Assembly (NCBI RefSeq): GCF_042186555.1
Contig: NC_133326.1
Location: 694,162,700-694,226,699, forward strand
Length of the DNA: 64,000 bases
Source of the DNA: Aquarana catesbeiana
Lineage: Eukaryota; Chordata; Amphibia; Anura; Ranidae
Direction: 5' to 3'
Shown: piece by piece, positions 22,246 through 33,742 of the stretch
Numbering within the stretch: the first letter of the stretch is position 1
How the letters are laid out: the number at the start of each line of letters is the position of its first letter
Made by a program: the position numbers and the translations under genes
The notes under the pieces: generated by a model
The model's database searches: none
Seen by the model: only the letters and a program-made list of their open reading frames with translations
Told to the model about the DNA's origin: nothing

Positions 22246-22901
22246 ATGGGCAGAAAAATTTAATAAATGTTTTCATTGAACAAATATTAGATTACAACAT
22301 CACTGCATTTTCGGCTTGTCTTTTCCTTGTTGTATATGGCAATACTCAAATGCCTTAAAGTGGTTGTAAACATCAGACATGAAATATGAAAAAAGCATAT
22401 CACTCTATAGTTTGTACGTGTCATGATTAAGAGCGCCAAATGTCACCTCTGACTGCTGCCTTGCTCCTCTGCTATCAGCATAAATAATTTCTGACAAGTT
22501 TTCCTTTAACTGTCGTGGAAAAACCACTATACTCTTTTGCGCTGTTAAGCTCCCTTTCAACCTTTCAACCTTTACAGACCACTTTTACCCACAGGTAAGT
22601 CTTAATCTAGGTGCAAGAAATATCTTCTAAACCTACATGGTTTAGAAGCTATTTCCAAAAGACAGGCACCGATGTCTATGGCGCAATCACCGTAGACAAC
22701 CATGCGCAGGTGCACTGAGCGTGCCGTCTGTAACGGCGATCATGCCATTAGTGGCAACACCAGCGCGCATGCGCAGGAGTGATGTCATCGTGGCTGCGGA
22801 CAATCACAGCGCCGGAGCCGCGATACCCGGAAAGAAGATGGACGCTTCGTAGGAGAAGGGATAGCGGTGACATCGCAGGCTCCTGTGTCAGGTAAGTGAC
22901 A

Positions 22902-22940
22902 CATAATGGGCTACTATGCGATGCATAGTAGCCCATTATG
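22902..22940. repeat. Perfect hairpin, 18-bp arms, 3-nt loop
   Basis: CATAATGGGCTACTATGC (22902-22919) pairs exactly with 22923-22940; the loop is GAT. Confidence 0.95.
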
Positions 22941-22960
22941 CTTTACCTTTGCAAGGAAAC

Positions 22961-22998
22961 AAAGAGGAAGTAAACCCATTGGGGTTTACTTCCTCTTT
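22961..22998. repeat. Perfect hairpin, 17-bp arms, 4-nt loop
   Basis: AAAGAGGAAGTAAACCC (22961-22977) pairs exactly with 22982-22998; the loop is ATTG. It may be the collapsed ends of a nested miniature element. Confidence 0.9.
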
Positions 22999-24049
22999 AA
23001 ACAACCTGTGTCTCCCGCATTTCCCCAATAAACGGACATAGTCACCTTCCTCATGTTCTTCGCGCCATCGCTCAAACCAACTGACTTGAACCTCTGAGCA
23101 AATTTTATTCATATAGCCTGATGGTTTCACAATCGACCAATCCAGCACAGGCATTCCTTCAAACAAGAGGGGTTATACAACAACCAATGAACAATGATTA
23201 GGGGAGTCGTATGGGTGTGTCTGGGTGGGGACAGCGTGTACGATCTCCCGCCCCCTGTCTCTGTAATCTATCTTTAGCTAGACAAAGGAAGCTTGAGATC
23301 ATGAACACTGTCCCCGACCATAACGATTCAAAGACTCACGTTTTTTTTTTTTTTGATGTGAATCCTTATTCTGCGTTGTTCAGAGAACACATACTGTCCA
23401 GTGTGGATGGGAGATTATCTGCAGGTGCACGCCATGGTCCCCCCAAATGTGTTGATCAGGCACACAGGGGTGACAAGAGCGTAAATCCGCTAAACTGATA
23501 TCTTTGCAGAGCGAACACATCCCCCCAGACGATCATTCTGTGTATCACACAGGGGCCCTTCGCTGGTGGACATATCCCCACTCTGCAAACACTTCTCTAC
23601 ATCCCCAAGGAGCTTTTCACTACCAAATGGATCTTAACCAGCGTCAGTCTGCCCCAGTCAGCTCTTTAGAGCGGGTTGCTGGAGAACTAACACTGGGAGA
23701 CACTATGACAATACATATTAAATACATCTTCATAAAATTTCCACAACAAAACCAAGAGAAAAAAGGTGACAGGGGAGGGAGCTCCATCTGATTGACAGCC
23801 TCAGCTCTGTTCCTGTGTGCTGTGTGAAAGGGGGAATGTCCCTTACCTCCAATCAGCTCTCAGAGCTCTCCTCACTGAGCTCTGCAGTGTGTGACTTCAG
23901 CTCCTGGCCCCCTGTTTTCTGAATGCTAAGACAAGAGGAGAACACAGATAAACAGGTACAGCTTATGTAGGAGGATTTGTTTCATATCTGTGTATCACCT
24001 GAGGCCAGTCAGTTCACTGGGTATATCTAAAGGTTTACAACCACGTTAA

Positions 24050-24561
24050 AGTATTTCTAAAGCCAAAGATAGGACTTAATGTCCTATCTGTGTCACATTA
24101 AGGACATTTCCTTAACTTCCTCTCTTGTATATAAACCAAGAAGTAAGAAAAAATATCTTCCAAGTGAGAAAAGTACAATCTTATACAATTGTCTCAGGAA
24201 CAGGTCCCCATAAGAAGATTTATATTTTCCAGTTCTGAAGGTAACTCAAAATCTTGCATTTTCCCTCACCTTTGGTTCCGGTGACTGCAGTCATCAGGAA
24301 ATATATTGAGAAATGATCTGCCTAGAAAGTTCAAACCCTTCCCTACTCTATTCAAAGCAAAGTGTGTTACCTTTAGTTACAGTATGCTTTAATTTTCTCA
24401 AACATTGAAGAAAATAATGTATACAACATGAGTTGTGTCATAGCAATGGTGGTCCCTCTGCTTTACCAGGCCAATACCAAGGCTCAGAATCTAACAAGCT
24501 ATCCTATGTTTACCAAAAAACTCACAAGAAGTAATGGACTTTGCTGCAGACTACTCCCAGA
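24050..24561. other. Non-coding spacer
   Basis: No gene seen. A small palindrome, GATAGGACTTAATGTCCTATC, lies at about 24069-24089. Confidence 0.5.
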
Positions 24562-24943
24562 TAGGGATGGTCCAAACACCCAAGGGTTTGGTTCGCTGCA
24601 GAACTCTCGAACATTGCTAATGTTCAGAGCCAAATAACAAACCCCACTGAAGTCTAAAGTTCGACTGGAAAAATCAAAAGTTTCCCATTTTGAGGGCTTA
24701 GATGCAAGTTATTGGGCATACAAAGTATACGGGTACTTCCCTGGGGGACATGCATTAATGAAAAAAAGTTTGTAAAAAACATAATTTCTAAATGAGCAGT
24801 GATTTACTGATGCTTAAAGTGAAACAATAAAAATGAAAAATGCCTTTAAATATAGTCCCTGGGGGGTCCTCTTAGTCTTCCTGTAAAATGACACATATGT
24901 AACTTGTATAGAACCCGCTGCAGCAAAAATGGCATTTATAAAG
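24562..24943. repeat. Partial TAGGGATG-family element (left arm only)
   Basis: It starts TAGGGATGG and continues with AAAAATCAAAAG, GATGCAAGTTATTG, GGGGACATGCATTAATG and CCTGGGGGGTC. These words occur in the same order in the elements at 26893-29994 and 57074-59886. The right arm is missing. Confidence 0.7.
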
Positions 24944-25319
24944 GTAAAAAAAAGAAATTTTCTCTGCAAGTTTTCTTTATTTTATAAACAATGGCTTGGG
25001 GAGACAGTCTGTATGATGAGGCCACAAATTAGTGCACTCGGAACAAGATTAGAGATTTCTTTGGATAAATTCTGGTGTCTGTTTTGCAGACTTTGGATAG
25101 AAGTAACAAGAAGAGAAAAAATGGGCTTATGGTGTTGGTGGTGCCTTCACACCATTACCCTATAGAGGTACTCTTGATGAAAGCAAGAATTGGCCTTGCT
25201 GTCAAAAATTGAATTGACATGCACCTGTCAAACAGGTATGGAAAAATTGGTCCTTGGGTGTTAATTTTGCCTATGAAACCTATACCCAAAAATGTCTTCC
25301 AGATTAAATTAACACCCAC

Positions 25320-25862
25320 AAGCTAGGCAGCCTAGACAGTCTTGCACAGATTCCACATCCCAAAAAACACTTTAACAGCATCAGGGGTTAGACAATCTCT
25401 CTTGTCCAGAGTTACGTCCGCCTCTATTGGCTCAATCACTTTATCGGACCAAGTTCTGGTTTTTGTAGACAGAGACTTGCTGTCTCCCATCCCCAATCAG
25501 TGGATGTGGAAGCTTAATGAATCCTTGATATAAACTCCCGAGGTCACAGAAGAGGTGTCCATGGAGCTGAGACAATTTTTCTCATCCAATGTGAGCCCGA
25601 TAGTGCTCCAATGATGGTTTGGGACGCGCATAAGGGCTACATCAGGGGAATCCTGATTAAGATTGGGTCCCGACTCAAGAAGGCCAGAGCACAGCAAACT
25701 GCTACTCTCTTGGAAAAGATCAGGACCATGGAGGCCACCCATAAGAAATCACTAGCTGTCAAGGCACTAGCGGACCTTACGAATCTGAGAAACCAACTGC
25801 GCTCTCTGGCCTTGGACAGGGCTAAAGCCGTGATTGCTAAATGCAGACAAACGTTTTTTTAA
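25320..25862 (+). pseudogene. L1-like LINE ORF2 fragment (end of endonuclease to RT linker)
   Basis: Frames show TLSDQVLVFVDRDL and WMWKLNESLI (the SDH box and following W.LN.SL of L1 endonucleases, here with SDQ), then VWDAHKGYIRGILIKIGSRL and a Lys/Glu-rich helical segment (MEATHKKSLAVKALADLTNL). That order matches L1 ORF2 between endonuclease and reverse transcriptase. The copy ends in a T run at about 25860. It is truncated at both ends and frame-broken near 25520. Confidence 0.75.
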
Positions 25863-26433
25863 CACTTTTTTTGTCTGGGACCGTAATTGTTCCCAGACCA
25901 ACAGGATCAGCAGGTGGTGCTGTTGCACGGTTTGATTGTTAGTGCAAATTCACAGAGCAGTGTGGTGTCTGGAAGGAAGTGAGTGTGTGTGCTGTGAACC
26001 AGATCAATCCCCCCTGAGACTGGGACCCTTGAGACCAGAAGAAGCGGTGGCTGGTGTGGGCCGAATTAAACCCCCCCTGTGACCAGGAGAAGCGGCGGTG
26101 GATGCAGATTGGATAAAACCCCCCTGAGACTGGGAGAAGCGGCAGCGGGTGACCCGGGGGGACTGTGAGAGGCAGTGGGCGGGGGTGACAGAGGGCAGAG
26201 GAGGCCATATGACTGAGAGAGAGGCCAAGGGGACCGTGAGGTGACAGGTCTGACAAGGAGAAGCAGCAGGTAAGTGTGACGCGGACTGGAGGGAGAGAGT
26301 GACAGGCAGACAGGGAAGCAGCGGGACAGGCAGGCTAAACAGGGGAGACCATAGGCACTGACAAGCCCTGCACGTGTCAGAGTGCATAGGCGATTGAGCA
26401 GAGCAATGTTGCCTTATGAGTGTGAAATCTCCA
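25863..26433. other. Non-coding, with degenerate tandem repeats
   Basis: GTCTGGGA at 25873 and TCCCAGAC at 25891 form a small hairpin. Around 26015-26160, units containing GAGACTGGGA and GAGAAGCGGC recur about every 55-60 bp (roughly three). Open frames here come from the repeat. Confidence 0.55.
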
Positions 26434-26866
26434 TTGAAGCGGAGGTCCAGCTGAAAAAAAATAAATAAAAGTCAGCAGCTACAAACACTGTAGCTGCTGA
26501 CTTTTAATAAGCACCTTACCTGTCCAGGGTGCCTGCGATGTCAGCCGCCCAAGGCCGATCTGTCTATCGGATCGAGTCCCGCCATTCGAACTAAGGGAAA
26601 CAGGCAGTGGAGCCTTGCTTTGTGAATGCCTGGCTGTGTTCTGGGACACACACAGTTCCCAGAACACAGCACTCCCCATTCCCCAGAAGCCAACACGTGG
26701 AGGAGAAGAATGAAGATCACTGCTGCATAGGAAGTGGTAGATTAGGATGATCTGCCTAGCAACAGCCATTTCTGGTAAGTAAAAAAAAATTTTTTTTTCA
26801 ATTTTTTTTTTCAGATTTTTAGGAGCATTTTTATGTAATTTTTTTTAGGGTGGACCTCCGCTTTAA
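26434..26866. mobile_element. Miniature inverted-repeat element (AAGCGGAGGTCCA ends)
   Basis: TTGAAGCGGAGGTCCA at the left is mirrored by TGGACCTCCGCTTTAA at the right. A hairpin of about 18 bp (26466-26483 with 26489-26506, containing GTCAGCAGCTACA) lies inside. Remnant TTAA flanks (TTGA/TTAA) suggest a TTAA target. Confidence 0.75.
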
Positions 26867-27302
26867 TAGCTGTAAAATATTGTAATTATGAATAGGGATG
26901 GGCGAACGGTTCGGCCGGAGCATAAGTTTGGTTGGTTGTTTGGATGTTCTGCGAACACGGAACAATATGCGGTGTTCGGGGAAAATTCGAAAGCCGCCGG
27001 AACACTGTAAAAGTCTAAGGGACACTAACATGAAAAATCAAAAGTGCTCATTTGGCTTATATGCAAGTTATTGTCATAGAAAGTGTTTGGGGACCTGGGT
27101 CCTGCCCCAAGGGACATGTATCAATGCAATTTTTTTTTTTTAAATGGCCATTTTTTTTTTCAATGAGTTTTATCTATATTGCCAAGACCCGACAATACAG
27201 CCGCGATCAGTTTTAAATGACTTTTTTCCTTTAGAAATGTCATTTTGCTGTGGTACTATTCTAAACATGGGAAAAATGCACCACTTTACAGGCATTATTA
27301 TA

Positions 27303-29559
27303 TATATACCATATATTTCTATTTTTTACCGTGTCTAATGTGCAAAAATCACACACAATAAATAAAATAAAAAGTGGCGCTTCCTAAAAAGTAAAATAAA
27401 ATAAAATAAACACTCGTTTATAGTAACTACTCAATCTACTAATACACACCTATTTATAAGTGCATCATAAATAAAAATGACATAATTCATATACATGCGT
27501 GGTGAACACCAAGTGACCAAAATCACAAATAATGGCAAAATAACAATACTGCTCCAACAGAAAAATATATATATAAATAATCAAAAAATATATATATATT
27601 AAAAATAGTGAAGTGATTGTCCTTCAACCTTTGTGAAGATGCGATCCAGTGATAAAAAACAAATGTTCAATCAGATAAGTGCCAAAAAAAGGGGGTCCTC
27701 AGAACACCTTGTGTAAATTCTTCTTTCAAAGACTTCCACCACACCCGGGTATCTTAGTGATCCCACTCCCAATGAAAATCCACTCACCAGCTCCAATTGC
27801 CCCCACTTGCGTGTAAGGCTGATAAGCTTAATGATGACAAATCACCAGGATTTCAGCTACCAATATCTCCATCCAAGAACACGTTTCATATGTGAAGTAA
27901 AAAAATGCTCCAAATAGTGTGATAACGTAAAACCAGTTTATTAACACACACATCAAACAAATCCCCAATGTTTAAACTCACAATGTAAACAATATAAACT
28001 CACACAGCAACCTCCACAGCACACTGTATAAGCAGTAAACAACACAGCAACTTGTGAAACTTCCTGGGGGTATGCGGTCACGGAGGACCCGATATGAGCA
28101 GGCGTCAGATGTGATTATCTCACCCTCTCCTTGCACATATGGGTATAGGATTGACACTTTATTGATGAGAAATGTAGTTATTACACCATGCAGTTTTATA
28201 ATGAAGGGAGTATCCAAGTCAAACTTCTAACCAACATCTACCAGTGATTGTTGGTAGGAACTCCGAGTGAAATTGGCATTTGTATGTGTTAATAAACTGG
28301 TTTTATGTTATCACACTATTTGGAGCATTTTTTTACTTCACATATGGAACATGTTCTTGGATGGAGATATTGGTAGCTGAAATCCTGGTGATTTGTCATC
28401 ATTAAGCTTATCAGCCTTTCACGCAAGTGGTGGCAATTGGAGCTGGTGAGTGGATTTTCATTGGGAGTGGGATCACTAAGATACCCGGGTGTGGTGGAAG
28501 TCTTTGAAAGAAGAATTTACACAAGGTGTTCTGAGGACCCCCTTTTTTTTGGCACTTATCTGATTGAACATTTGTTTTTTATCACTGGATCGCATCTTCA
28601 CAAAGGTTGAAGGACAATCACTTCACTATTTTTAATATATATATATTTTTTGATTATTCATATATATACCGTATTTATCGGCATATAACACGCACTTTTT
28701 TCCCCTGAAAATCAGGGGAAAATCGTGGGTGCGTGTTATAGGCCGATCCCCGCCGATTTCTGTGTCATCGGAGCGATCGCGGCAATTGCCGCGGTCGCCG
28801 CCGACATACACAGCCGTGGGTAGATTTAAATATGGCGCCGAGACTTCAGGGAGCCGAGATACACATATCCGAGTGTTCTCGGCTTTTTTCGGCGGCGCCG
28901 TCACGCCCAGTCCCGCCCCTGGACCTGTGTTATGTCCATCATAGGGTGGGACTGGGCGTGACTGTGAGCGGGGCCGAAAAAAGCTGAGAACACTCGCGTA
29001 TGTGTATCTCGGCTCCCTGCAGTCTCTGCGCCATATTTAAATCTATACCGAGTGCACAAAGCTGCACTGACATGGCTGGACTGGGGCAAACCTGCACTAA
29101 CAAGACTGCACTGGGGCAAGGCTGCACTGACACTGAAAAGGCTGCAGATGGACAGATAAGGCTGCATTGATGGGCATTTTAATGTAAGTTTTTTTCCTTA
29201 AACTTCCCTCCTAAAAGTTTTTTTTCCTTAAAATTCCCACCTAAACTTGGGGTGCGTGTTATACGCTGGCGCATGTTATACGCCGATAAATACGGTATTT
29301 TTCTGTTGGAGCAGTATTGTTATTTTGGCATTATTTGTGATTTTGGTCACTTGGTGGTTACCACGCATGTATATGAATTATGTAATTTTTATTTATGAGG
29401 CACTTATAAATAGGTGTGTATTAGTAGATTGAGTAGTTACTATAAACGAGTGTTTATTTTATTTTATTTTACTTTTTAGGAAGCGCCACTTTTTATTTTA
29501 TTTATTGTGTGTGATTTTTGCACATTAGACACGGTAAAAAATAGAAATATATGGTATAT
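27303..29559. repeat. Giant palindrome, ~646-bp arms, right arm split by a nested element
   Basis: The left arm 27303-27948 reappears inverted from 28284 to 29559. Examples: CACCACACCCGGGTATCTTA against TAAGATACCCGGGTGTGGTG, and GGCGCTTCCTAAAAAG against CTTTTTAGGAAGCGCC. The spacer is 335 bp. The right arm is longer only because 28669-29295 is inserted in it. Confidence 0.9.
28667..29297. mobile_element. Nested miniature element (CCGTATTTATCGGC ends) with its own palindrome
   Basis: TACCGTATTTATCGGCATAT at the left is mirrored by GCCGATAAATACGGTA. The interrupted palindrome arm is contiguous on either side, which fixes the insertion. TA flanks suggest a TA target. Inside, about 28820-28918 and 28945-29046 form a further inverted repeat (AGATTTAAATATGGCG and mirror). 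Confidence 0.85.
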
Positions 29560-30002
29560 TAGACACTTACAACATGGCAGCTATAGTGAGATAAGTGTAT
29601 CGACTTTAATTATTAAGGTTGGTATCCACTCCAAGGTGCAGTGGTGGGGAACCTGGTATAGGGTGGCTTATTATACTGTGGAGACCATTTATCTGTTGAT
29701 CATATTTATATATAGACACCCCAGGCACAATATTTGAAGGAATGTTTCATTTTTATTGTTTCACTTTAAGCATTAAAAAAATCACTGCTCCCGAAAAAGA
29801 CGTCCGTTTCTAAAAAAAATTTGCATTGATACATGTCCCCTGGGGCAATAACTTGCATATAAGCCTTTAAAATGGGCACTTTTAATTTTTCATGTTCGTG
29901 TCCAATAGACTTTAAGGATGTTCGTGAGTTCTTCCGAATTTTTTGCCTATTCGGTATGTTCTGGTGCGAACTGAACCGGGGGTGTTTGGCCCTAATTATG
30001 AA

Positions 30003-30690
30003 TATATTTAATTTAGCTTGTATCTATGGAGGGCATGCAACATAGCTTCACAGAACTGTCTGTTAGAGCAGACAATTCGGTGCCTAGGCTTGTGTATTTA
30101 AACAATGGGACCCAAACCTTATTGTTCTACACATATTCACTGCAAAGGATCCCATGTTTGGATATGCAATAGAGGGAGTCACTACTTAACTTCCTGGGAA
30201 AAGGTCAAGTTAATCTCCTGCGCAGAATAGTCACAAGGATTTGCATTAAAGGGGGCTGTCTTATGCAGAGTATAGGGATTGGAGATGAAGCCAGTCTTTA
30301 ACCAGTAATAGGGAAGCCCACCAATCAGACCTACGCTATGCCAACCAATGAGGCATCAGCTTGTAATGATATACACAGACTAGATGGGAGGAAAATACAC
30401 ACTCTTGTCAGAGCAGTCACATGAATGGAACCTCTATTGGGAATGGTAGATATGGAAAATCTCCCTTGTACTTGTATCTAAATATGTTGGTCTTAAGTCT
30501 TTTATGTCCTACTGCTTGTAGATTAAGGTTTTAAAGGAATATACTCTGTATTCCTTCATGTAATGCATGATTTTTACCCTTTCGCTGTACAAATAGATAG
30601 ATTGTGTGCATTAGTCTAGGCCTACTTTACTATATACCAATACATTTTTGTTATTGTGTTAAAGCTTTCCCTCATGGTCAAATAACTCTC
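30003..30690. other. Non-coding spacer
   Basis: No gene or clear repeat recognised. Confidence 0.5.
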
Positions 30691-31800
30691 ACATCCCTGT
30701 TCTGTGAGAAGAAGAGAGGCAGATTGTGAGTTCCTACTAGCTAGGAACCACGATCTGTAATTTCCTCCAGTCACTCCCATCCCTCTACAGTTAGAACACA
30801 AACTAGGGAACACAGGTAACCCCTTGTTAGCCCCCTATGTTAACCCCATCCCTGCCAGTGACATTTACACAGTAATCAGTGGATTTTTATAGCACTGATC
30901 GCTGTATAATTGTCAATGGTCCAAAAATGTGTCAAAAGTGTCCGATCAGTCTGCCATAATGTTGCAGTCCCAATAAAAATCGCTGATCAACCCACAACCC
31001 GGGCAATGATACACTAGTCGCCCTTCCCTAGGGACAGGTGGCTGAACTGGGGAGGGGGGAGGCATGGGACCCGGGGAAGACCTAGGCACCACCACATAGA
31101 GTTCCCAAAGGGGTGGGGTGCCTGGAGCTTCCTAGGGGGAACAGTCTACTCCTTTGTGTAAATACCGGCCTTTAACTCCTTTAACGGCTCTTTTGGGAGG
31201 ACAGGATTCTGTTTGTTAAAACCACAGGAACCAGGGTTTCCTACTAACTACAGCCAAGCTTTAAGCGTTTTTCACTGGGTCTTACATGTTCAGAAATTGT
31301 TTTCACTTGTTGATGATCTAATTGTCTCTGTTTTAATTCTTCTCTCTTAGAACCAGATGGTTCTATGTTATACTTAGCACTGTATTGTTTGGCACTTACT
31401 GTATTGTCTGAAATTTTCAATAAATGTTTTAAACTTAAAAAAAAAAAAAAAACACTGATCACCACCATTACTAGTAAAAAAAAAAAAAAATAATAAAAAT
31501 GGCATAAATCTTTCCCCTATTTTGTAGACGCTATAACTTTGGAGCAAACCAATCATTGTATGCTTATTGCGATTTTTATTACCAAAAATATGTAGAAGAA
31601 TACATATCAGCCTAAACTGAGAAAAAAATAGCTTCTTTTTTTAAAAATTGGGGATATTTATTATAGCAAAAAGTACAAAATATTGTGTTCTTTTCAAAAT
31701 TGTCGCTCTTTTTGTTTATAGCGCACAAAAAAAACCCACAGAGATGATCAAATACTACCAAAAGAAAGCTCTATTTGTGGGAAAAAAAGGACGTCAATTT
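30691..31800. repeat. Right half of a TTAA-family element, split by a retroposed insert
   Basis: TACAGTTAGAACACA, TGCCAGTGACATTTACAC, AGCACTGATCGCTGTATAA and, after 31453, CCATTACTAGTAAAAA match the same stretch in the copies near 41300, 43460 and 57460. The right terminus is not preserved. Confidence 0.65.
30989..31452 (+). mobile_element. A-tailed retroposed insert
   Basis: It interrupts the TTAA-family sequence between AAAATCGCTGATCA and the resumed CACTGATCACC. It ends CAATAAATGTTTTAAACTT plus about 17 A, i.e. a polyadenylation signal and tail. CGCTGATCA/CACTGATCA looks like the target duplication. No coding region recognised; a 5'-truncated LINE 3' end is likely. Confidence 0.65.
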
Positions 31801-32037
31801 TGTTGATGACTTCCAACTTCAGCATTAGCTAGTGGTTCAGTGTGTGTGAACAGGCTCAATCTGGCCATTTAGTTTTTCTATTTGGCAAACCTTTAACAGC
31901 TAGATTTTGGGTTTAATCTTCCATCACCCAAAAGCCAAAACACATCCCTGGTCTTTAACTTTACAGAAAACGCAAAGTTGAATATGACAAAACACTATAA
32001 GCTAAAAGACACTAAACATGATGCACCTCTTTTCTCT
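31801..32037. other. Non-coding spacer
   Basis: Nothing recognised. Confidence 0.5.
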
Positions 32038-32344
32038 TTAACCACTTCAGCTCTGGAAGGTTCACCCCCCCTTTCTGACCAGGCTATTTTTTAGCAGAAA
32101 CACAAGATCTCTGTCTTCCTTACTAGCAGAAAGCAATCTGCCTTGTTTATATAGGCAGACCACTGTTCTGCCTCTCTCGAAACGATTGGAGGACCCGCTG
32201 ATTGGCTCCTGCTGTGTCCAGTCACCAGCAGCGCTTGCGTGTGCCCCAGACCTGAAGAAAAAAATCACATACAGGTATGTGATTTTGCATTTAAGGGCCG
32301 CCCTGCCACAGTATATGTACATGGGGCGGTCCTTAAGTGGTTAA
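32038..32344. mobile_element. TTAA-flanked miniature element, copy 3
   Basis: TTAACCACTTCAGCTCTGG at the left, CCTTAAGTGGTTAA at the right, 307 bp. The end repeats match the longer copies. No coding capacity. Confidence 0.8.
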
Positions 32345-32699
32345 ATACCCTAGCACATGATAGGTTAATTGAGTAAACACAGCTTAATCCTATTTACTAA
32401 GCTCAGTGAACATTCGCTTTGCTATGTGAAAGGTCTCTATTTCTTTAATAAATTTAGCTTTTTGCTGTTTAATCAATAGTTATGATGTCTGATCTGGTTA
32501 GCCTCATACTAGTCTTACACAGTCAAAAAGTAGGAGTGGGAGGCATAAGGCCTAAGTCTGGCTCTGCCTGCAGTATCGGTTATGTTATGAAGCAACAAAA
32601 AATTCTTCAGTATTGGCATTCCCAAAGTTTATATTTGTCTACATTTTACTATATAATATATAATCTAAGAAAATATCATGAAAGCCAGCAAGGTATACA
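32345..32699. other. Non-coding spacer
   Basis: Nothing recognised. Confidence 0.5.
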
Positions 32700-33690
32700 T
32701 ATACAATGTTTTTAACTATACAGTGAAACTGGGGGAGTCCATGGTGGAGAAGGATCTTGGTGGTCTGGTGTATCATTAAAAATAGCATGCAATGCCAAAC
32801 TGCAGTTTCCAAAGCACGCAAAATCCTTTCTTGTATTAAGAGAGGTATGGACTCCAGAGACCGAGAGATCATTTTGCCCCTGTACAAACCATTAGTAAGA
32901 CCTAATCTGGAATATGCAGTTCAGTTTTGGGCACCAATTCACAAGAAGGATATCAGCGAACTGAAGAAGATACAGAGAAGAGCAAAAAAACTGATAAGAA
33001 GCATGGAGGAGCTCAGCTATGATGAAAGATTAGAGGAAATTCATTTATTCTCTCTTGAGAAGAGGAGATTAAGGGGGATATAAGCAACATGTATAAATAT
33101 ATATCGGTGGTCTATATAGCAAACTTGGTGTTGAGTTATTCACTTTAACCCTCCCTGCGGTATTGCCTCTGCACTAATGCTCTGTGTGCCGGAGCCCGGT
33201 GGCAAATTCAAAAAGTACAAAAAACATAACACATGAAGTACACTGTATTCTTACAGATTACAGTATATTACCGTATCAAATAATTTAAAAGGAAAAAGGA
33301 TTTCATCTCCAAATACTGAAAAGTTTCTTCAGAGTAAGAGCTGTGAAAATGTGGACAAGACTCCCTCAAAAGCTGGTTCTGTCGAGCTTAGTAGATTGCT
33401 CTAAAAAAGGCCTGGATTCTTTCCTAAAAGTACAAAATATAACTGGGTACTAATATTTATAGGTAAAGTTGATCCAGGGAACATCTGATTGCCTCTTGGG
33501 GTATCAGGAAGAAATGTTTCCCCTGCTGGAACAAATTGGATTGTTTGCCTTCCTCTGGATCCACTGAAGGTATAGGATTGTGTATATAGGATTGTATCAT
33601 TTATTTATTTTTATATATTGGTTGAACTAGATGGACTTGTGTCTTTTTTCAACCAGACTAACTATGTAACTATATGTAACTATGAAAAGT
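32700..33690 (+). pseudogene. Non-LTR retrotransposon RT C-terminal end and 3' UTR, split and frameshifted
   Basis: The open part (to 33083) reads SCIKRGMDSRDREIILPLYK, LVRPNLEYAVQFWAPIHKKD, IQRRAKKLI and LFSLEKRRLRG. These are conserved blocks after the RT palm in CR1/Jockey-like non-LTR elements of vertebrates. Upstream, frames carrying VEKDLG need shifts. After 33083 the coding signal continues weakly (YKANLVLSYS-like), is interrupted at about 33143-33272, and resumes (FRVRAVKMW-like). The copy ends near 33690 in GTTGAACTAGATGGACTTG and a TAACTATG repeat tail. It is dead and 5'-truncated; exact clade uncertain. Confidence 0.75.
33143..33272. repeat. Short repeat inserted in the LINE 3' region
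   Basis: TTAACCCTCCCTGCGGTATTG to about TATTACCGTATCAAA interrupts the LINE coding trace, which resumes afterwards. Boundaries are approximate. Confidence 0.45.
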
Positions 33691-33742
33691 AGACATAACA
33701 ATGTTTTGATCCTTTAGTAGTCCCCATATATTGAGATAGTTT

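Larger units (their letters stand above)
22355..24049. mobile_element. TTAA-flanked element, second family (AGTGGTTGTAAAC ends)
   Basis: TTAAAGTGGTTGTAAAC at 22355 is mirrored by GTTTACAACCACGTTAA at 24049. The 1.7-kb interior contains two perfect hairpins and no transposase. The TTAA flanks suggest a piggyBac- or Kolobok-type origin, by inference. Confidence 0.7.
26893..29994. mobile_element. TAGGG-ended element with 8-bp TSD and giant internal palindrome
   Basis: The ends are TAGGGATGGGCGAAC and, inverted, CCCTA at 29994, with outer inverted repeats of about 260 bp. ATTATGAA flanks both sides (26885-26892 and 29995-30002). An 8-bp duplication and a TAGGG terminus fit hAT. The interior is a very long palindrome (27303-29559). 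No transposase. Sister copies: 57074-59886 (complete), 24562-24943 and probably 60607-60985 (partial). Confidence 0.85.
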
